A stretch of 64,000 bases of DNA from Acinetobacter bereziniae LMG 1003 = CIP 70.12 (GCF_000368925.1 NZ_KB849756.1:1722397-1786396), one strand, 5' to 3'; positions 24,955 to 34,289 are shown, numbered from the stretch's first letter. Translations and numbers: made by a program. Notes: generated by a model from the sequence alone, not told the origin.

Positions 24955-25560
24955 CTATTTGGGATAAACAACAGTAATTTCGTGCTCATAAAAAGCAAAA
25001 ATGGGGTAAATCAAAGATTGTGGGTCATCAATTTTGGGATAGATCGTGACGTCTTCACCGCAATACATAGCAGCACCAACATTGGTTTCACCATTGACAT
25101 TGATGACATTAATTTCGATGCCTTTGAGTTCCCTTGTCAGTGGTTTTGCATCATGAATAAGTTCAACTAATGTTTTGTAGGTTCGTTCGGACAAAGATTT
25201 TCCGTTAGTTTCTACTGTGATTTGAAACGTGCCTGGTTCATTCATAGGAGTTTCATCAAACCACTCATGCACTTTCAGCGAATAGCCAAAACTTTCAACG
25301 ATCTGACGGAGTGCGTAATTAGTGCCTTTGTGTTGATGCACTTTGATTGAATTTTTAATTTGGGCACGTTTGACTTCATCTGGCCAATCGTCTTGCCAAC
25401 GGTCTACAGAAAACTGCCACGCTAAAATGGATAAAAAATCACTTGGTGCATCATCAATACGGATCAAACTCGACAGATCTGCATTGAGTTCGGTCATTTG
25501 TGCCGAGGTTTCTACAATTTTATTTTCAAAATCTGTCGCATTTGGAGGGAGTAAGTTCAT
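24955..25560 (-). CDS. I: Baseplate wedge protein gpI
   Basis: 201 aa (P2 gpI 176). LLPPNATDFE at the start and the DAPSDFLSILAWQFSVDRW and ALRQIVESFGY stretches identify the gpI family, which links baseplate to tail fibre. Overlaps J by 4 nt. Confidence 0.92.
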   Translation of the reverse strand: MNLLPPNATDFENKIVETSAQMTELNADLSSLIRIDDAPSDFLSILAWQFSVDRWQDDWPDEVKRAQIKNSIKVHQHKGTNYALRQIVESFGYSLKVHEWFDETPMNEPGTFQITVETNGKSLSERTYKTLVELIHDAKPLTRELKGIEINVINVNGETNVGAAMYCGEDVTIYPKIDDPQSLIYPIFAFYEHEITVVYPK

Positions 25561-26462
25561 GACTCATTCCTCACACTGAGTTTAATTTCAGTACAGAAAG
25601 CTGCCTGAAAGTTATTAATATGGACTTCTTCAATTGGGTTAACTAACTCAACACGCTCCACACCTGATACTTTTAAAGCAGAATAAATATCTGAAAAGAA
25701 CACACCTTTACCAATGCGCTTGGGCGTTTTGGCATAGTTATTAATATTGGTAGTCGCAGCGGATAAAACTGAATCTGTTTCAGGAACGTTTTTAGTCACT
25801 AAAACAGCTTCTACTGTGTAATTCACAATTTCAGCGGACTGAACTTGAACACGATCACCTGTTGGACGTTTCTTTTCAGCAGAAACGGAATTCAAAACAA
25901 TATTGTTTAACTCTGGCGTAGAAGCATTATTTGCTGTGTCATGTTGCAAAATGGTCAATAACGCATGTGCAGGTGATGGTGAACTACATTTAACATCCGC
26001 CACACGCCCATCTGCTGACAGCGTATGATATTCATAAGATGATTCAGGTCCTGCTGTACTTAAAGCATCTAATTTTTTCTGAATGCGATAACGGAAATTT
26101 TCATCGGTTTCATAAACTGCAGGTGCAGGTGGTGTGATTGAATTATCCGCAGGGGTAATAAGCAAACGTGAAACATCAAAATTTGCACCCCAAACGTCTA
26201 GATCTGCACCTTCTGCAAATGCCAACTGTGTTGCTAATGCTTTTTTATTGATATGCGTTCGTAATACCATTTCACGATAAGCATTTTCTTGTAGATATTT
26301 ATGCAGAGGATCCGACTCACGCCCCAATAAAATCGTAATGGCTTCTTGTTCTTCTGGTGGATACAGCGAGATCAAAAATGCTTTACGTTCTGCCAATATC
26401 TGTTCGTAATCAATTTCATCGACAAAGTTTGGTTTAGGTAATTGGCTAAAATCCACACTCAT
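25557..26462 (-). CDS. J: Baseplate assembly protein gpJ
   Basis: 301 aa, same as P2 gpJ (302). SQLPKPNFVDEIDYEQIL and the GADLDVWGANFDVSR region are family marks. Baseplate wedge component; 4-nt overlaps with W and I. Confidence 0.94.
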   Translation of the reverse strand: MSVDFSQLPKPNFVDEIDYEQILAERKAFLISLYPPEEQEAITILLGRESDPLHKYLQENAYREMVLRTHINKKALATQLAFAEGADLDVWGANFDVSRLLITPADNSITPPAPAVYETDENFRYRIQKKLDALSTAGPESSYEYHTLSADGRVADVKCSSPSPAHALLTILQHDTANNASTPELNNIVLNSVSAEKKRPTGDRVQVQSAEIVNYTVEAVLVTKNVPETDSVLSAATTNINNYAKTPKRIGKGVFFSDIYSALKVSGVERVELVNPIEEVHINNFQAAFCTEIKLSVRNES

Positions 26463-26806
26463 GCGCCAGCCCCCATGTTTAATGGAATTCTAAGATTCAT
26501 TTGTTGACCTGTGATTTGGGAAAAGCCTTCGATATCGAATACCAAACCATTTCCCTCAACACTCGACATATAAATTTGACTGATGCTGATTCGGTCTTCC
26601 CAACGTGAAATGGCGGTATAGATTGCGCTGTAACATTTCAAAGCCAAGACATCGTTAATCGGTTGATCGAGTAATTCAAAAATGAGTGAACCGTATTCGC
26701 GTCGCATAACACGAGATCCGATCGGCGTGGTGATAATGTCTTGCAATGATTGTTGGATAGACTGTTGTTCTGTCTGTAGACTGCGACCTGTATTTTTATC
26801 AATCAT
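26459..26806 (-). CDS. W: Baseplate assembly protein gpW (T4 gp25-like)
   Basis: 115 aa like P2 gpW. SIQQSLQDIITTPIGSRVM followed by REYGS is the classical GPW/gp25 signature (sheath-initiating baseplate protein). 4-nt overlaps both sides. Confidence 0.94.
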   Translation of the reverse strand: MIDKNTGRSLQTEQQSIQQSLQDIITTPIGSRVMRREYGSLIFELLDQPINDVLALKCYSAIYTAISRWEDRISISQIYMSSVEGNGLVFDIEGFSQITGQQMNLRIPLNMGAGA

Positions 26807-27489
26807 GGTACGGGTTCTCCCGAAGTATCCCCACCTGATTTGACACCTGATGTTTTATGTGACTTCAATGAGATAGAACCTGCTGTTACGTCAGCCTCGG
26901 TACTGAAATTGCCTGTTGAGTGGCTTGAACCTTGGACTAACTGACTACCTTGGACTGTGTTATTACCTGATGTGACTTGGCTTCCATTGAGAAAAAAATT
27001 GCCATTGTGGGTTGTCCCACCAGATACGGCATTGATGGTTAAGCCATCATTTGCATTGACTGTAACACCACCACTGGCATTGACTGTCACACCACCATTG
27101 GCAGTTAAAACCGCAGTCCCATTGCTCGGTAAAATCACTTCTAGGGCATGCGCTTTGGTGTCATAAGAGATCAAGCAACCATCAGAAAATAGGCGAATAT
27201 TTTTATTTAAATCTTGGGACAGTATTGGATTATCAGAATTGTTTAAGCCACCAAGGACAATGCCAATTTCTAAAACTCCGCATGGACTTAAAACAACAAC
27301 TTCTTCGCCAATAGATGGAGGATCAAAAGTTTTATCGTTGCCTGCGCGTAAATTGAGATAACGGATGGGTGCAGTGGTAATCTCGCCACAATCGACGGTC
27401 ACTGTTAGATAATTTTTGGTCGGTTTTACTGTTTTGATTTTTCCTAAACGAATCAGGTTTTCAAAACGTCGAAATAGGTCTGCGCTCAT
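26803..27489 (-). CDS. V: Baseplate spike protein gpV
   Basis: 228 aa. OB-fold part (residues 1-110), then triple-stranded beta-helix repeats VTVNASGGVTVNANDG and a C-terminal SHKTSGVKSGGDTSG. Membrane-piercing tip of the contractile tail. First gene of its late operon; the ATG directly follows a hairpin and has no obvious Shine-Dalgarno. Confidence 0.9.
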   Translation of the reverse strand: MSADLFRRFENLIRLGKIKTVKPTKNYLTVTVDCGEITTAPIRYLNLRAGNDKTFDPPSIGEEVVVLSPCGVLEIGIVLGGLNNSDNPILSQDLNKNIRLFSDGCLISYDTKAHALEVILPSNGTAVLTANGGVTVNASGGVTVNANDGLTINAVSGGTTHNGNFFLNGSQVTSGNNTVQGSQLVQGSSHSTGNFSTEADVTAGSISLKSHKTSGVKSGGDTSGEPVP

Positions 27490-27518
27490 GACTGCAATCG
27501 TGTTGCAGTCATTTTTTT
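27489..27518 (-). promoter_or_regulatory. Hairpin abutting the V start codon
   Basis: 9-bp stem TGACTGCAA/TTGCAGTCA with loop of 5, its last base being part of the ATG. On the plus strand it is followed by T7, so it could also stop opposite-strand transcription. Confidence 0.6.
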
Positions 27519-27534
27519 AATGCACTTTATGGCA

Positions 27535-27557
27535 GTTGTAGTGGTGCGGTTTACAAC
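27535..27557 (-). promoter_or_regulatory. Ogr-type late promoter box before V
   Basis: Same 23 bp as at 22585 and 34290. It abuts the stop codon of S (27558-27560). GCATTAAAA about 10-18 nt downstream may be the -10. Equivalent to P2 promoter PV. Confidence 0.75.
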
Positions 27558-28004
27558 TTACTTGCTAATGAAGTTAATGACTTCTTTTTCGATCATGTCC
27601 ATTTCTTCTGCGGTAAATCCTAAAAGTTCACGACTGGCATATTGAACAGTTGGTCCGTCCTTTTCAACTTTGTCACGTAAACCATATTGGTGAACTCGGG
27701 CAATAAATGCCACACGACCTGCAAAACCAATTGCGATGCCTTGGGCTGTGCGCTCAAAGCGCATGTATTTGGCATTTTTAATCAGATTAAACATTTTATT
27801 TTTGATTTTATTTTTTTTGTCCCGGAGACGAAACTTTCTTGGAACATATGCCGAACCATCTGGATTTTGTTGTTTTGTGATTCGGCTTTTTTGTGATGCT
27901 CGTAACTTTCGACCAATCTGCATTTCTAATTTGCGTCGTTCTTGATCACTGAGTTGGTTCAGCATACTACCCAGATGTTCGGTAAGCGCTTCAAGCTCTG
28001 CCAT
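27558..28004 (-). CDS. S: Tail completion protein gpS
   Basis: 148 aa (P2 gpS 150). LRASQKSRITKQQNPDGSAY is typical of the phage virion morphogenesis (gpS) family. Shares one base with R. Last gene of the O-S late operon. Confidence 0.9.
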   Translation of the reverse strand: MAELEALTEHLGSMLNQLSDQERRKLEMQIGRKLRASQKSRITKQQNPDGSAYVPRKFRLRDKKNKIKNKMFNLIKNAKYMRFERTAQGIAIGFAGRVAFIARVHQYGLRDKVEKDGPTVQYASRELLGFTAEEMDMIEKEVINFISK

Positions 28005-28507
28005 TAGAAATATTGTTCCTCAGGTTCTGCTGACTGCCATTCAGCCAAAGTTTGTCCCGTTTTACTGTCGATCATTTTAAACAGTTGCGATGGTAATGCT
28101 TTTTCATACTGAGACTCGTCAGGGAATGAAACACTTAAAGTGCCATCATCATTGCGTTTGACAATGACTCGTTCTGTGAGTGGAAGTGTCAATGCAAGGT
28201 CTACGGTACCGTTGTTTAAGACAACAGTTTCAAACTTAAAGGCTTCTTTGCTTTTTTCCAAGTTCGATAATAATTCATGCTGATTGATACGTACCCAGTC
28301 CAGTAATGGAATCATGACTGCGTCTAAATCACCTGCATACTCAGTCAAAATCAAATTGAGATCATAGACATATTCAAATGAAAGCCCGTTAGCCAAAGTG
28401 CAACGGACATTGCCTTTTTCAGTAAAAATAAGCATACGTTCAGGATCACGCTGTAATTCTTTAACTGCGTTAAGCATGTGAGTGCGTAGGCTTTCCAATT
28501 TTTTCAT
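28004..28507 (-). CDS. R: Tail completion protein gpR
   Basis: 167 aa from ATG 28507 (AGGA upstream and ATGA overlap with the Rz1-like gene); a longer frame has no ribosome site. KKLESLRTHMLNAV and LDWVRINQHELL match gpR of P2, needed for tail joining. Confidence 0.9.
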   Translation of the reverse strand: MKKLESLRTHMLNAVKELQRDPERMLIFTEKGNVRCTLANGLSFEYVYDLNLILTEYAGDLDAVMIPLLDWVRINQHELLSNLEKSKEAFKFETVVLNNGTVDLALTLPLTERVIVKRNDDGTLSVSFPDESQYEKALPSQLFKMIDSKTGQTLAEWQSAEPEEQYF

Positions 28508-28746
28508 GGCTGTTCCTGAATTTTTATGACCGCATCTACTTGTGCTGCACAAAGTGAACGTGCCAATTCGATTTGTTCTAGCGCAAAAACCAAGTCTTGA
28601 TTGGTATTCAATACAAAAATGGGTTTAGTGCATGGGCTGAGTACTGGATAAAGATTTTGCACCTGGTGCTTTTTGGGTGCTGTTGAACATGCCACGAATA
28701 GCGTCAGGCACAGGCTGACTAGCCCAACTTTTACTGTTTTGATCAT
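28504..28746 (-). CDS. Rz1-like outer-membrane spanin lipoprotein
   Basis: 80 aa. Signal sequence with lipobox LFVAC (Cys ~20), mature part short and Pro-containing. The first 122 nt are embedded out of frame in the 3' end of the Rz-like gene, the usual Rz/Rz1 layout. Together they fuse inner and outer membrane at the end of lysis. Confidence 0.85.
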   Translation of the reverse strand: MIKTVKVGLVSLCLTLFVACSTAPKKHQVQNLYPVLSPCTKPIFVLNTNQDLVFALEQIELARSLCAAQVDAVIKIQEQP

Positions 28747-29041
28747 GGGTAAATATCTCGTTCAGCGTAACTTTGCGCTGTTCATAATTACTCTGAAGCT
28801 CTGTTTGTGCTTTTTGTAATTCTGCAATGGATCTGCTTTGCTCAAGTACTTGTGTACGGATTTTTTCAAGTGTTTGATCTTGGCTTTGCAGCTGCTGTTG
28901 TTTTTCTACAAGTTGTTGTTCTAACTGACCAATTTTTTGTTGAACATGGATGTAATGTTTGAAGACTAGAAACAATACGAAACATAAAAGCAAAGCCAGT
29001 ATTGGCTTTGCGAATGGGCGAAGTACAGTTAAAGCAATCAT
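28625..29041 (-). CDS. Rz-like inner-membrane spanin (LysB)
   Basis: 138 aa: one N-terminal membrane segment (PILALLLCFVLFLVF) and a long periplasmic coiled coil (QQLVEKQQQLQSQDQTLEKI). Partner of the overlapping Rz1-like lipoprotein. Overlaps the endolysin by 4 nt. Confidence 0.85.
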   Translation of the reverse strand: MIALTVLRPFAKPILALLLCFVLFLVFKHYIHVQQKIGQLEQQLVEKQQQLQSQDQTLEKIRTQVLEQSRSIAELQKAQTELQSNYEQRKVTLNEIFTHDQNSKSWASQPVPDAIRGMFNSTQKAPGAKSLSSTQPMH

Positions 29042-29871
29042 GATGCTTTTTGCACTCCATAAATGGGTTCAAGATGCGCACGTTCAGCAAGGAATTTGGC
29101 TTCATAACCGAGTTTTTTATAATTAGGACCGTTGTATAAACGGAATACCGTGTCCCAATCTTCTTTTTGTAATGCAGACAACAAGCCATTTTTGGTTTCA
29201 ATGAATCGGATGAAGGCTTCAAGCTGTAATGTTTCACTGGCCTGCATCTGCTCAACAAAATCAAATACCGATTTATAGCCAAGGTCTTGCCAGTTTTCAC
29301 CCATGATTTGGAACTGCCCCCAAGAACAGGACATAAGTGCAGCTTCTTCATGTATATTTTTAGCAAGTGACAACCGGGTGTATTCCGCTTCATTGCCTTT
29401 GTAGCCACCAGTAGCAGTATTGACCAAGTTCGGATAGAGCTTCATCTGCTCATTGGCAAAGGCTTTGCCTTTAAATTTGACCAAATAGGCATACATTTTA
29501 TGGCGTTCAAATAGAATCTTGGCTTTGCCATTTTTCAGAAAGCCAACACCCCGCGCTTCGGTTGCACCAAAGGCACGAATATTGAGTTCTGGAACATTGA
29601 GACGGACTGCAGCATTTTTATAGTCGGAACCTTTTAAAAACTTATCAGTACTACCACCCATCAACGCTGTACGGGTTTTATCACCCACTTTACCGTCATC
29701 GACTAAACCATATTTACGTTGAAACTGAATCACTGCATATTCAGTATTTGCACCAAAGTCGCCATCTGGAATAAGTACTTTTCCGTTTATTCCTTTATAT
29801 CCCAGTGCAAGGAGTTGCTTTTGGATAATAACAACTGCATCGCCTCGAGCACCAAATTTAATTAAACTCAT
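29038..29871 (-). CDS. Endolysin: peptidoglycan-binding domain plus N-acetylmuramidase
   Basis: 277 aa. Residues 1-75 form a PG_binding_1 module (GDAVVIIQKQLLALGY, DGDFGANTEYAVIQFQ); ~90-275 is a DUF3380 N-acetylmuramidase (ILFERHKMY with the likely catalytic Glu, CSWGQFQIMG). No signal peptide, so it needs the holin to reach the wall. Replaces P2 gpK. Confidence 0.92.
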   Translation of the reverse strand: MSLIKFGARGDAVVIIQKQLLALGYKGINGKVLIPDGDFGANTEYAVIQFQRKYGLVDDGKVGDKTRTALMGGSTDKFLKGSDYKNAAVRLNVPELNIRAFGATEARGVGFLKNGKAKILFERHKMYAYLVKFKGKAFANEQMKLYPNLVNTATGGYKGNEAEYTRLSLAKNIHEEAALMSCSWGQFQIMGENWQDLGYKSVFDFVEQMQASETLQLEAFIRFIETKNGLLSALQKEDWDTVFRLYNGPNYKKLGYEAKFLAERAHLEPIYGVQKAS

Positions 29872-30140
29872 GATGCACTCCAGATCAGTTTGGCCACATT
29901 ACCCTTTGTGCGCAAAATCAACACACAAAGCAGGATGGCAAAGATTGCGTCCCACAAGGTGACAGGATCTTTGAAAAATAAAATATGTACGCTTTGCCCG
30001 ATAAATGAGCCAATCAGAATGGCAGCAAGAATCGAGTATCCTTGGCGGTGGCATAGGCCTTCAGAATTAAAGCAAATGATACGAAAACCGCAGATCATGT
30101 ATGCAATAAGTGCTACAAATTGAAATAATTGTTCCATCAT
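29868..30140 (-). CDS. Three-span membrane protein, holin/antiholin candidate
   Basis: 90 aa with three hydrophobic segments (about 6-24, 36-55, 62-80) between holin and endolysin. Resembles phage 3-TM holin-type proteins; whether it is holin or antiholin cannot be told. Confidence 0.65.
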   Translation of the reverse strand: MMEQLFQFVALIAYMICGFRIICFNSEGLCHRQGYSILAAILIGSFIGQSVHILFFKDPVTLWDAIFAILLCVLILRTKGNVAKLIWSAS

Positions 30141-30496
30141 GATGATCCTCCACCACGAAAAATTTTATTGATGATGTCTGTTAAGTTGGACTGATCTACC
30201 CACACCATGACTTTCAAAATGATTGGAAGTGAGAAAATGGCTGCGACCATTCCAGCTGTTGCGTCATTACTAATAAATGAACGGGATGTAATTTCAGGTG
30301 TAAGCAAATAACCAATGCCCGTTGCTAAAAGCATAGTCAGCATACGTTGTAAGGGTTTTAAATCTTTTTTAGTCGTAGCAAATAGTGCTGCGCCAAAAAC
30401 TGCCCCCAACAATGCATTGCCGTTGATAAAGGGTAAAAGTGAAGCTGCACTTAATGTGATTGCTGTTGCAGCTGCTGTTGTGGTTGGTTCTGGCAT
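30137..30496 (-). CDS. Putative phage holin
   Basis: 119 aa. Ala/Thr-rich N-terminus, then hydrophobic segments (~10-42, 53-66, 82-98) and a short basic end with GGG. Position between X and the lysis genes equals P2 gene Y (holin). Confidence 0.75.
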   Translation of the reverse strand: MPEPTTTAAATAITLSAASLLPFINGNALLGAVFGAALFATTKKDLKPLQRMLTMLLATGIGYLLTPEITSRSFISNDATAGMVAAIFSLPIILKVMVWVDQSNLTDIINKIFRGGGSS

Positions 30497-30503
30497 CTTG
30501 TTA

Positions 30504-30716
30504 TTAGTCCCATAGGTTTATGGTTTGTTTTGTTTGTTGCGGTGTTTCAATTTCAGGCAATGTGACTTGTGTCCCCATTGGAATGAATGGACCAAATTCA
30601 GCAAGTTTGGGATTGGCAGTTAAAACCATTTCGACCACGCCTGAGCTACGACCGTACTCACGCCAACAGATCGCATCGACCGTGTCGTTCTGCAGAGCAG
30701 TGATAGTTTTAGCCAT
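30504..30716 (-). CDS. X: Tail protein gpX (LysM-like)
   Basis: 70 aa (P2 gpX 67). DTVDAICWREYG...VEMVLTANPKLA...PMGTQVTLPE is the gpX/LysM signature; tail component bound near the tube. Confidence 0.92.
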   Translation of the reverse strand: MAKTITALQNDTVDAICWREYGRSSGVVEMVLTANPKLAEFGPFIPMGTQVTLPEIETPQQTKQTINLWD

Positions 30717-30719
30717 GAA

Positions 30720-30953
30720 CTAATCCTTACAATCCAATACTTCTACAATTCGAATTTCACATTCATACGTCGTTGGATTAATCCCATTATTTTGAGTAAG
30801 AACACGTGCCTCAGGTTGAATTGCTTTAGATTGCAAATCCAAACCCAGTTCAATAGCAATTCTTTCAAGTGCAAGTCGTTCTAACTCTTTCTGAGAAAAA
30901 CGATAGAAATGAACCCGTTGATGTGTTTCCTTTGATGAAATATTCATTTTCAT
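30720..30953 (-). CDS. Hypothetical protein between L and X (77 aa)
   Basis: Not recognised; no counterpart in P2 at this position. Soluble, with Cys near the C-terminus (EVLDCKD). Overlaps L by 4 nt (ATGA) and lies 3 nt before X, so it is co-expressed with structural genes. Confidence 0.65.
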   Translation of the reverse strand: MKMNISSKETHQRVHFYRFSQKELERLALERIAIELGLDLQSKAIQPEARVLTQNNGINPTTYECEIRIVEVLDCKD

Positions 30954-31399
30954 ATCAACTCCACTATGGTGTGGTTTTCACCGAGCAACTGTTGAACTGC
31001 CCATTGTCGATTGCGTCGATAATCATCAACCGTACATTCCGCTTGCTCTGCTTTTTTCGCACCTGAATTGGAACTGTCATAATTGCGATAGTTCTCATTG
31101 ACCTTGGCTGCGACACCATTGGCAATTGCTGATAAATATAGAAAGTCGGTTGCAGGTTGGTCGTTGATCTGGGTTTCAGCAAGATCGGATAAAACAGTTG
31201 CTTTTTCTTTTAGAGATTTAAGTAGCCGATTTAAGTCGATGACTTCTTCGATGATGGTTTGTTTAAGTCGTTCGTTGGTGACAGCTCCGTCAATACGGAC
31301 AATTTCTCGGATATGATCAAGACAAACACTCGGATAAAACGGGTCACTTTCGATGATGATTTGACTTGGTGTTGTATTGCCATTTGCGACGAATCCCAT
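30950..31399 (-). CDS. L: Head completion protein gpL
   Basis: 149 aa (P2 gpL 169). FYPSVCLDHIREIVRIDGAV and YRRNRQWAVQQLLG are family marks. Seals the filled head before tail joining. Confidence 0.9.
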   Translation of the reverse strand: MGFVANGNTTPSQIIIESDPFYPSVCLDHIREIVRIDGAVTNERLKQTIIEEVIDLNRLLKSLKEKATVLSDLAETQINDQPATDFLYLSAIANGVAAKVNENYRNYDSSNSGAKKAEQAECTVDDYRRNRQWAVQQLLGENHTIVELI

Positions 31400-31433
31400 G
31401 CTGTCCCCTGCCGTTGGTTTTGTTGAATTTAGT

Positions 31434-31500
31434 GCATGGGTGGGAACAATTTTCTAAGCGTGTATTACGATGTAATGACACTGAAATTGTTCGCCCATGC
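31434..31500 (-). other. Long stem-loop between M and L
   Basis: GCATGGGTGGGAACAATTT (31434-31452) pairs with AAATTGTTCGCCCATGC (31484-31500) with a two-base bulge; the loop has its own ATTAC/GTAAT. It fills most of the only sizeable gap (116 bp) inside the O-S operon. No coding potential seen. Confidence 0.6.
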
Positions 31501-31515
31501 GGTGCGTGGGCACTC

Positions 31516-32319
31516 TTATGTTGGAGATGTATCCCCAGCATTTTTTTCAGAATTGTCTTCTGCATTTTGATCAGATGTGCTTTCAACTTTTGGCAAACGA
31601 TCTGCAAATTTTTCTAAAAATTTATCATTTGCTTTGAGCTCACCTAAAGCACCAGATTTATCATCCAATTCATACGCTTTCGACAAATAGACTTTTGCTG
31701 ATTGAGCTATTGCCAAATCTGCATCGCTTGGTTCGTCTTTGCTTTGAATGCTTTTGACTTGTGCTTTGCCTAATGCCACATAAAGCTTGGCTTTGGCTTG
31801 GTGTGGCATGTCCAAAACTGCAGGATCTAAGTCTGGATTCAGAATCAGATTTTCGACTTGCTCTAAAACAGAAATATCGACAATTGCATTGGTTTTTAAT
31901 TGCTTCAAATACACTTCAGCAATGGTTTCCACAACATAAGTTGCTGTATTTCGCTTGAATGCATCTGGCATGATCATGTTGTGACGTAATGCAAACTCTG
32001 CTAATAACAATGCTTTTGCATAATCACCGACATCGATACACCAAACCAAAATAGTCATAAAGACTTCATCTTGAATAGATTTATCAGCTTCAAGAATACC
32101 TTCGATATAGGGTAGATAATTTGGAAGCAAAGCTGTTTTTAAAACAACTTTCGCATCTTTGGCTTGGATTTGTTTTAGACGTTGACGGTCATTATTGAGT
32201 TGCATCATCTGCAACTCATAAGCCGTCATGTCTTGCATCGCACCAAACTCAGCAGCCTTTTCGGCTGCCTCTTTGGCTTGATGTTTTTGGAAGTGTTGAC
32301 GTGCTAAATTCATAATCAC
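31516..32319 (-). CDS. M: Terminase small/endonuclease subunit gpM
   Basis: 267 aa (P2 gpM 247). LARQHFQKH and LPYIEGIL..D.S.QDEVFMTILVWCIDVGDY are gpM features. Cuts at cos together with gpP. C-terminal Asp/Ser-rich extension. Overlaps N by 4 nt. Confidence 0.92.
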   Translation of the reverse strand: MIMNLARQHFQKHQAKEAAEKAAEFGAMQDMTAYELQMMQLNNDRQRLKQIQAKDAKVVLKTALLPNYLPYIEGILEADKSIQDEVFMTILVWCIDVGDYAKALLLAEFALRHNMIMPDAFKRNTATYVVETIAEVYLKQLKTNAIVDISVLEQVENLILNPDLDPAVLDMPHQAKAKLYVALGKAQVKSIQSKDEPSDADLAIAQSAKVYLSKAYELDDKSGALGELKANDKFLEKFADRLPKVESTSDQNAEDNSEKNAGDTSPT

Positions 32320-33320
32320 ACCAATTCGATTTTTTCAGCCATTGCAGCAAGACCCAAATCTTCAATGTAGTAATCTTCATTTGAAGATTCATAGTTTTCG
32401 ATTTGGTCACGTTTTGGATTGTCGATAACCGTACGACGACGAGCACCTTCTTGCACATAGATCGAAAGGTTATCGAAAGTCGTCACCAAAATGGCATCTT
32501 CTGGGAAGAATGGGACAGCAGCAACAGGTAAATTCCCCATACGTTTTTGACTGATAATGATATCTGCTGCCAATTTTTCTGAGTTTTCTTGTTCTTTGTT
32601 TACAATAGGGAAATATTTGTCTGCCAAAGTTTTGCGGTTGCACAGCACGACCAAATCTGGATTATCACGGTGAACTTCATCGATCAACTCATCTGTCATA
32701 CTCATCACCAATGCATCAACATTGTGATAGTCACCCGTTGCACCAATTGTGATTTTTCCAACGACTTTTCCTGATGACATTACTCGCGCTGGGTTTTCTT
32801 CACGCATTTTTTGCAACCAACCTTTATTGACGTCCTGTAGTTTTGGATTGGCCGTAATATTGGTTGTAGTTGCGATAGAGGTACCATTAAAACCGATCAT
32901 AATACGGTCAAGACCTTGACGTTTTTGAATCTGACCACTAAAACGTGCATAAAAGTCTGGGAACTTTGCCCATTGATCTAATTTCTGATATTTGATGGCT
33001 GTATCAAAGTCAGTTTTACGGCAGAAATATGAACGTTCGTCCATCGCAGTTGGATCAGTGGCTTGACGATCTGTTGTATCAGTATTTGTGCGTGATGCAA
33101 TTGGACGAGAAATACCAAGACCGACAGCCGAACCAGATTGCTCATTGACTAAGAAAATATTAATTTTCTGTAAAAAGGCTGAAGAGAGCTGAATTTTTTC
33201 TTCAAGTTTTTGCTGTACAGATGGTTCAACAGTAAATTTTTCAGATACTGTTGTCACACCATTAATAGTTGCTAATTTAACCATTGCAGCTGTATATTTT
33301 TGACGTGTAAAAACGCGCAT
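32316..33320 (-). CDS. N: Major capsid protein gpN
   Basis: 334 aa (P2 gpN 357). VSEKFTVEPSVQQKLEEKI and the central KWAKFPDFYARFSGQIQKRQG-like part (QWAKFPDFYARFSGQI) are the P2 capsid pattern. Builds the icosahedral head after cleavage by gpO. Confidence 0.95.
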   Translation of the reverse strand: MRVFTRQKYTAAMVKLATINGVTTVSEKFTVEPSVQQKLEEKIQLSSAFLQKINIFLVNEQSGSAVGLGISRPIASRTNTDTTDRQATDPTAMDERSYFCRKTDFDTAIKYQKLDQWAKFPDFYARFSGQIQKRQGLDRIMIGFNGTSIATTTNITANPKLQDVNKGWLQKMREENPARVMSSGKVVGKITIGATGDYHNVDALVMSMTDELIDEVHRDNPDLVVLCNRKTLADKYFPIVNKEQENSEKLAADIIISQKRMGNLPVAAVPFFPEDAILVTTFDNLSIYVQEGARRRTVIDNPKRDQIENYESSNEDYYIEDLGLAAMAEKIELV

Positions 33321-33350
33321 ATTTATTCCTCTTTATTCTTATTTATTTGA

Positions 33351-34193
33351 CTAGCAATCGACGGTTTCAGTGAATTTTGAATTTCCTGAAGTTGGACGCT
33401 GTTGTTGATCTGACTCGCCATCTAACTTGGTTTTCAATTCATTGAAATCTTTTTGCAGCTGCTCATGTGCTGTGTTCAAGGTGCTGTATTTTTTGTCCAA
33501 ATCAGTAACGGCTTGACCTTGGTTCGCTGTTTCAGTTGCAATTTCTAGAATCGCTTGTTCTTGCTCAGAAAAAGATTCCGCAGACTTCTGTTCTGATTTT
33601 TGTTGTTTTGAAAACAGGTCTTTTACTTTTTTTACTAAGCCTGCGGAAAACGATTGCGACTCTTGAACCTCTTCGAATTCGAAGTCTGTTTCAACAGCAG
33701 CAGTAAAGAGATTTTCAGGACGTTGTTTTTTACTTGCCAATGGATTGACTGTCGCACCTGCAGCAAAGGCTAACATTTCAGTTCCCAAAGATGCTGGGCT
33801 ATCAGTTACTGCTAAACCAACTAAATAAGCAGAACCTTTATTGGCAAAATTTTCATCCACTTCAATTGATGTATAAACTTTTTGTCTTTTTTGGTTGAGA
33901 TCAATCAGACTTTGTGTTGGTTCGATTTGAGCAAACAATGCATCTTTTTCTTCACCATCAATGGTGATTTTTTCAGTTTTCAGTGCCAAAACATCGCCAT
34001 ATGCACCAAATACGCCATCTGGAAATACTGAACGAAAATGTTCCATGTTGATGCGAGCACCATAAGTATTTGGATCGTAATTTTGAGCCATTTGGACAAT
34101 CCATTCGGATTTAATTTCACGACCATCAGTGGTATCCCCTGCCACAGCAATACGGGTCCACTTGGATTTATATTTCTTATCTTCTTTGCTCAT
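33351..34193 (-). CDS. O: Capsid scaffold/protease gpO
   Basis: 280 aa from ATG 34193 (AGG at 7 nt; a TTG two codons earlier is an alternative). RIAVAGDTTDGREI, NMEHFR and LVGLAVTDSPASLGTEML carry the protease part; from ~180 Gln/Glu-rich coiled coil forms the scaffold. First gene of the leftward O-S operon. Confidence 0.93.
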   Translation of the reverse strand: MSKEDKKYKSKWTRIAVAGDTTDGREIKSEWIVQMAQNYDPNTYGARINMEHFRSVFPDGVFGAYGDVLALKTEKITIDGEEKDALFAQIEPTQSLIDLNQKRQKVYTSIEVDENFANKGSAYLVGLAVTDSPASLGTEMLAFAAGATVNPLASKKQRPENLFTAAVETDFEFEEVQESQSFSAGLVKKVKDLFSKQQKSEQKSAESFSEQEQAILEIATETANQGQAVTDLDKKYSTLNTAHEQLQKDFNELKTKLDGESDQQQRPTSGNSKFTETVDC

Positions 34194-34289
34194 TTGCAAA
34201 CCTATTCATAAAAAAAGGGACGGATAAAAATCACGTTTTTGAATAGATGCAGAATGGTGAAAATAGGGATGCATTCGCAATTTGTTTGA

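Noticed and set aside
28866..29408. 180-aa frame overlapping endolysin and spanin
   Set aside because: Low-complexity, Lys/Cys-rich product in a different frame of two clear lysis genes.
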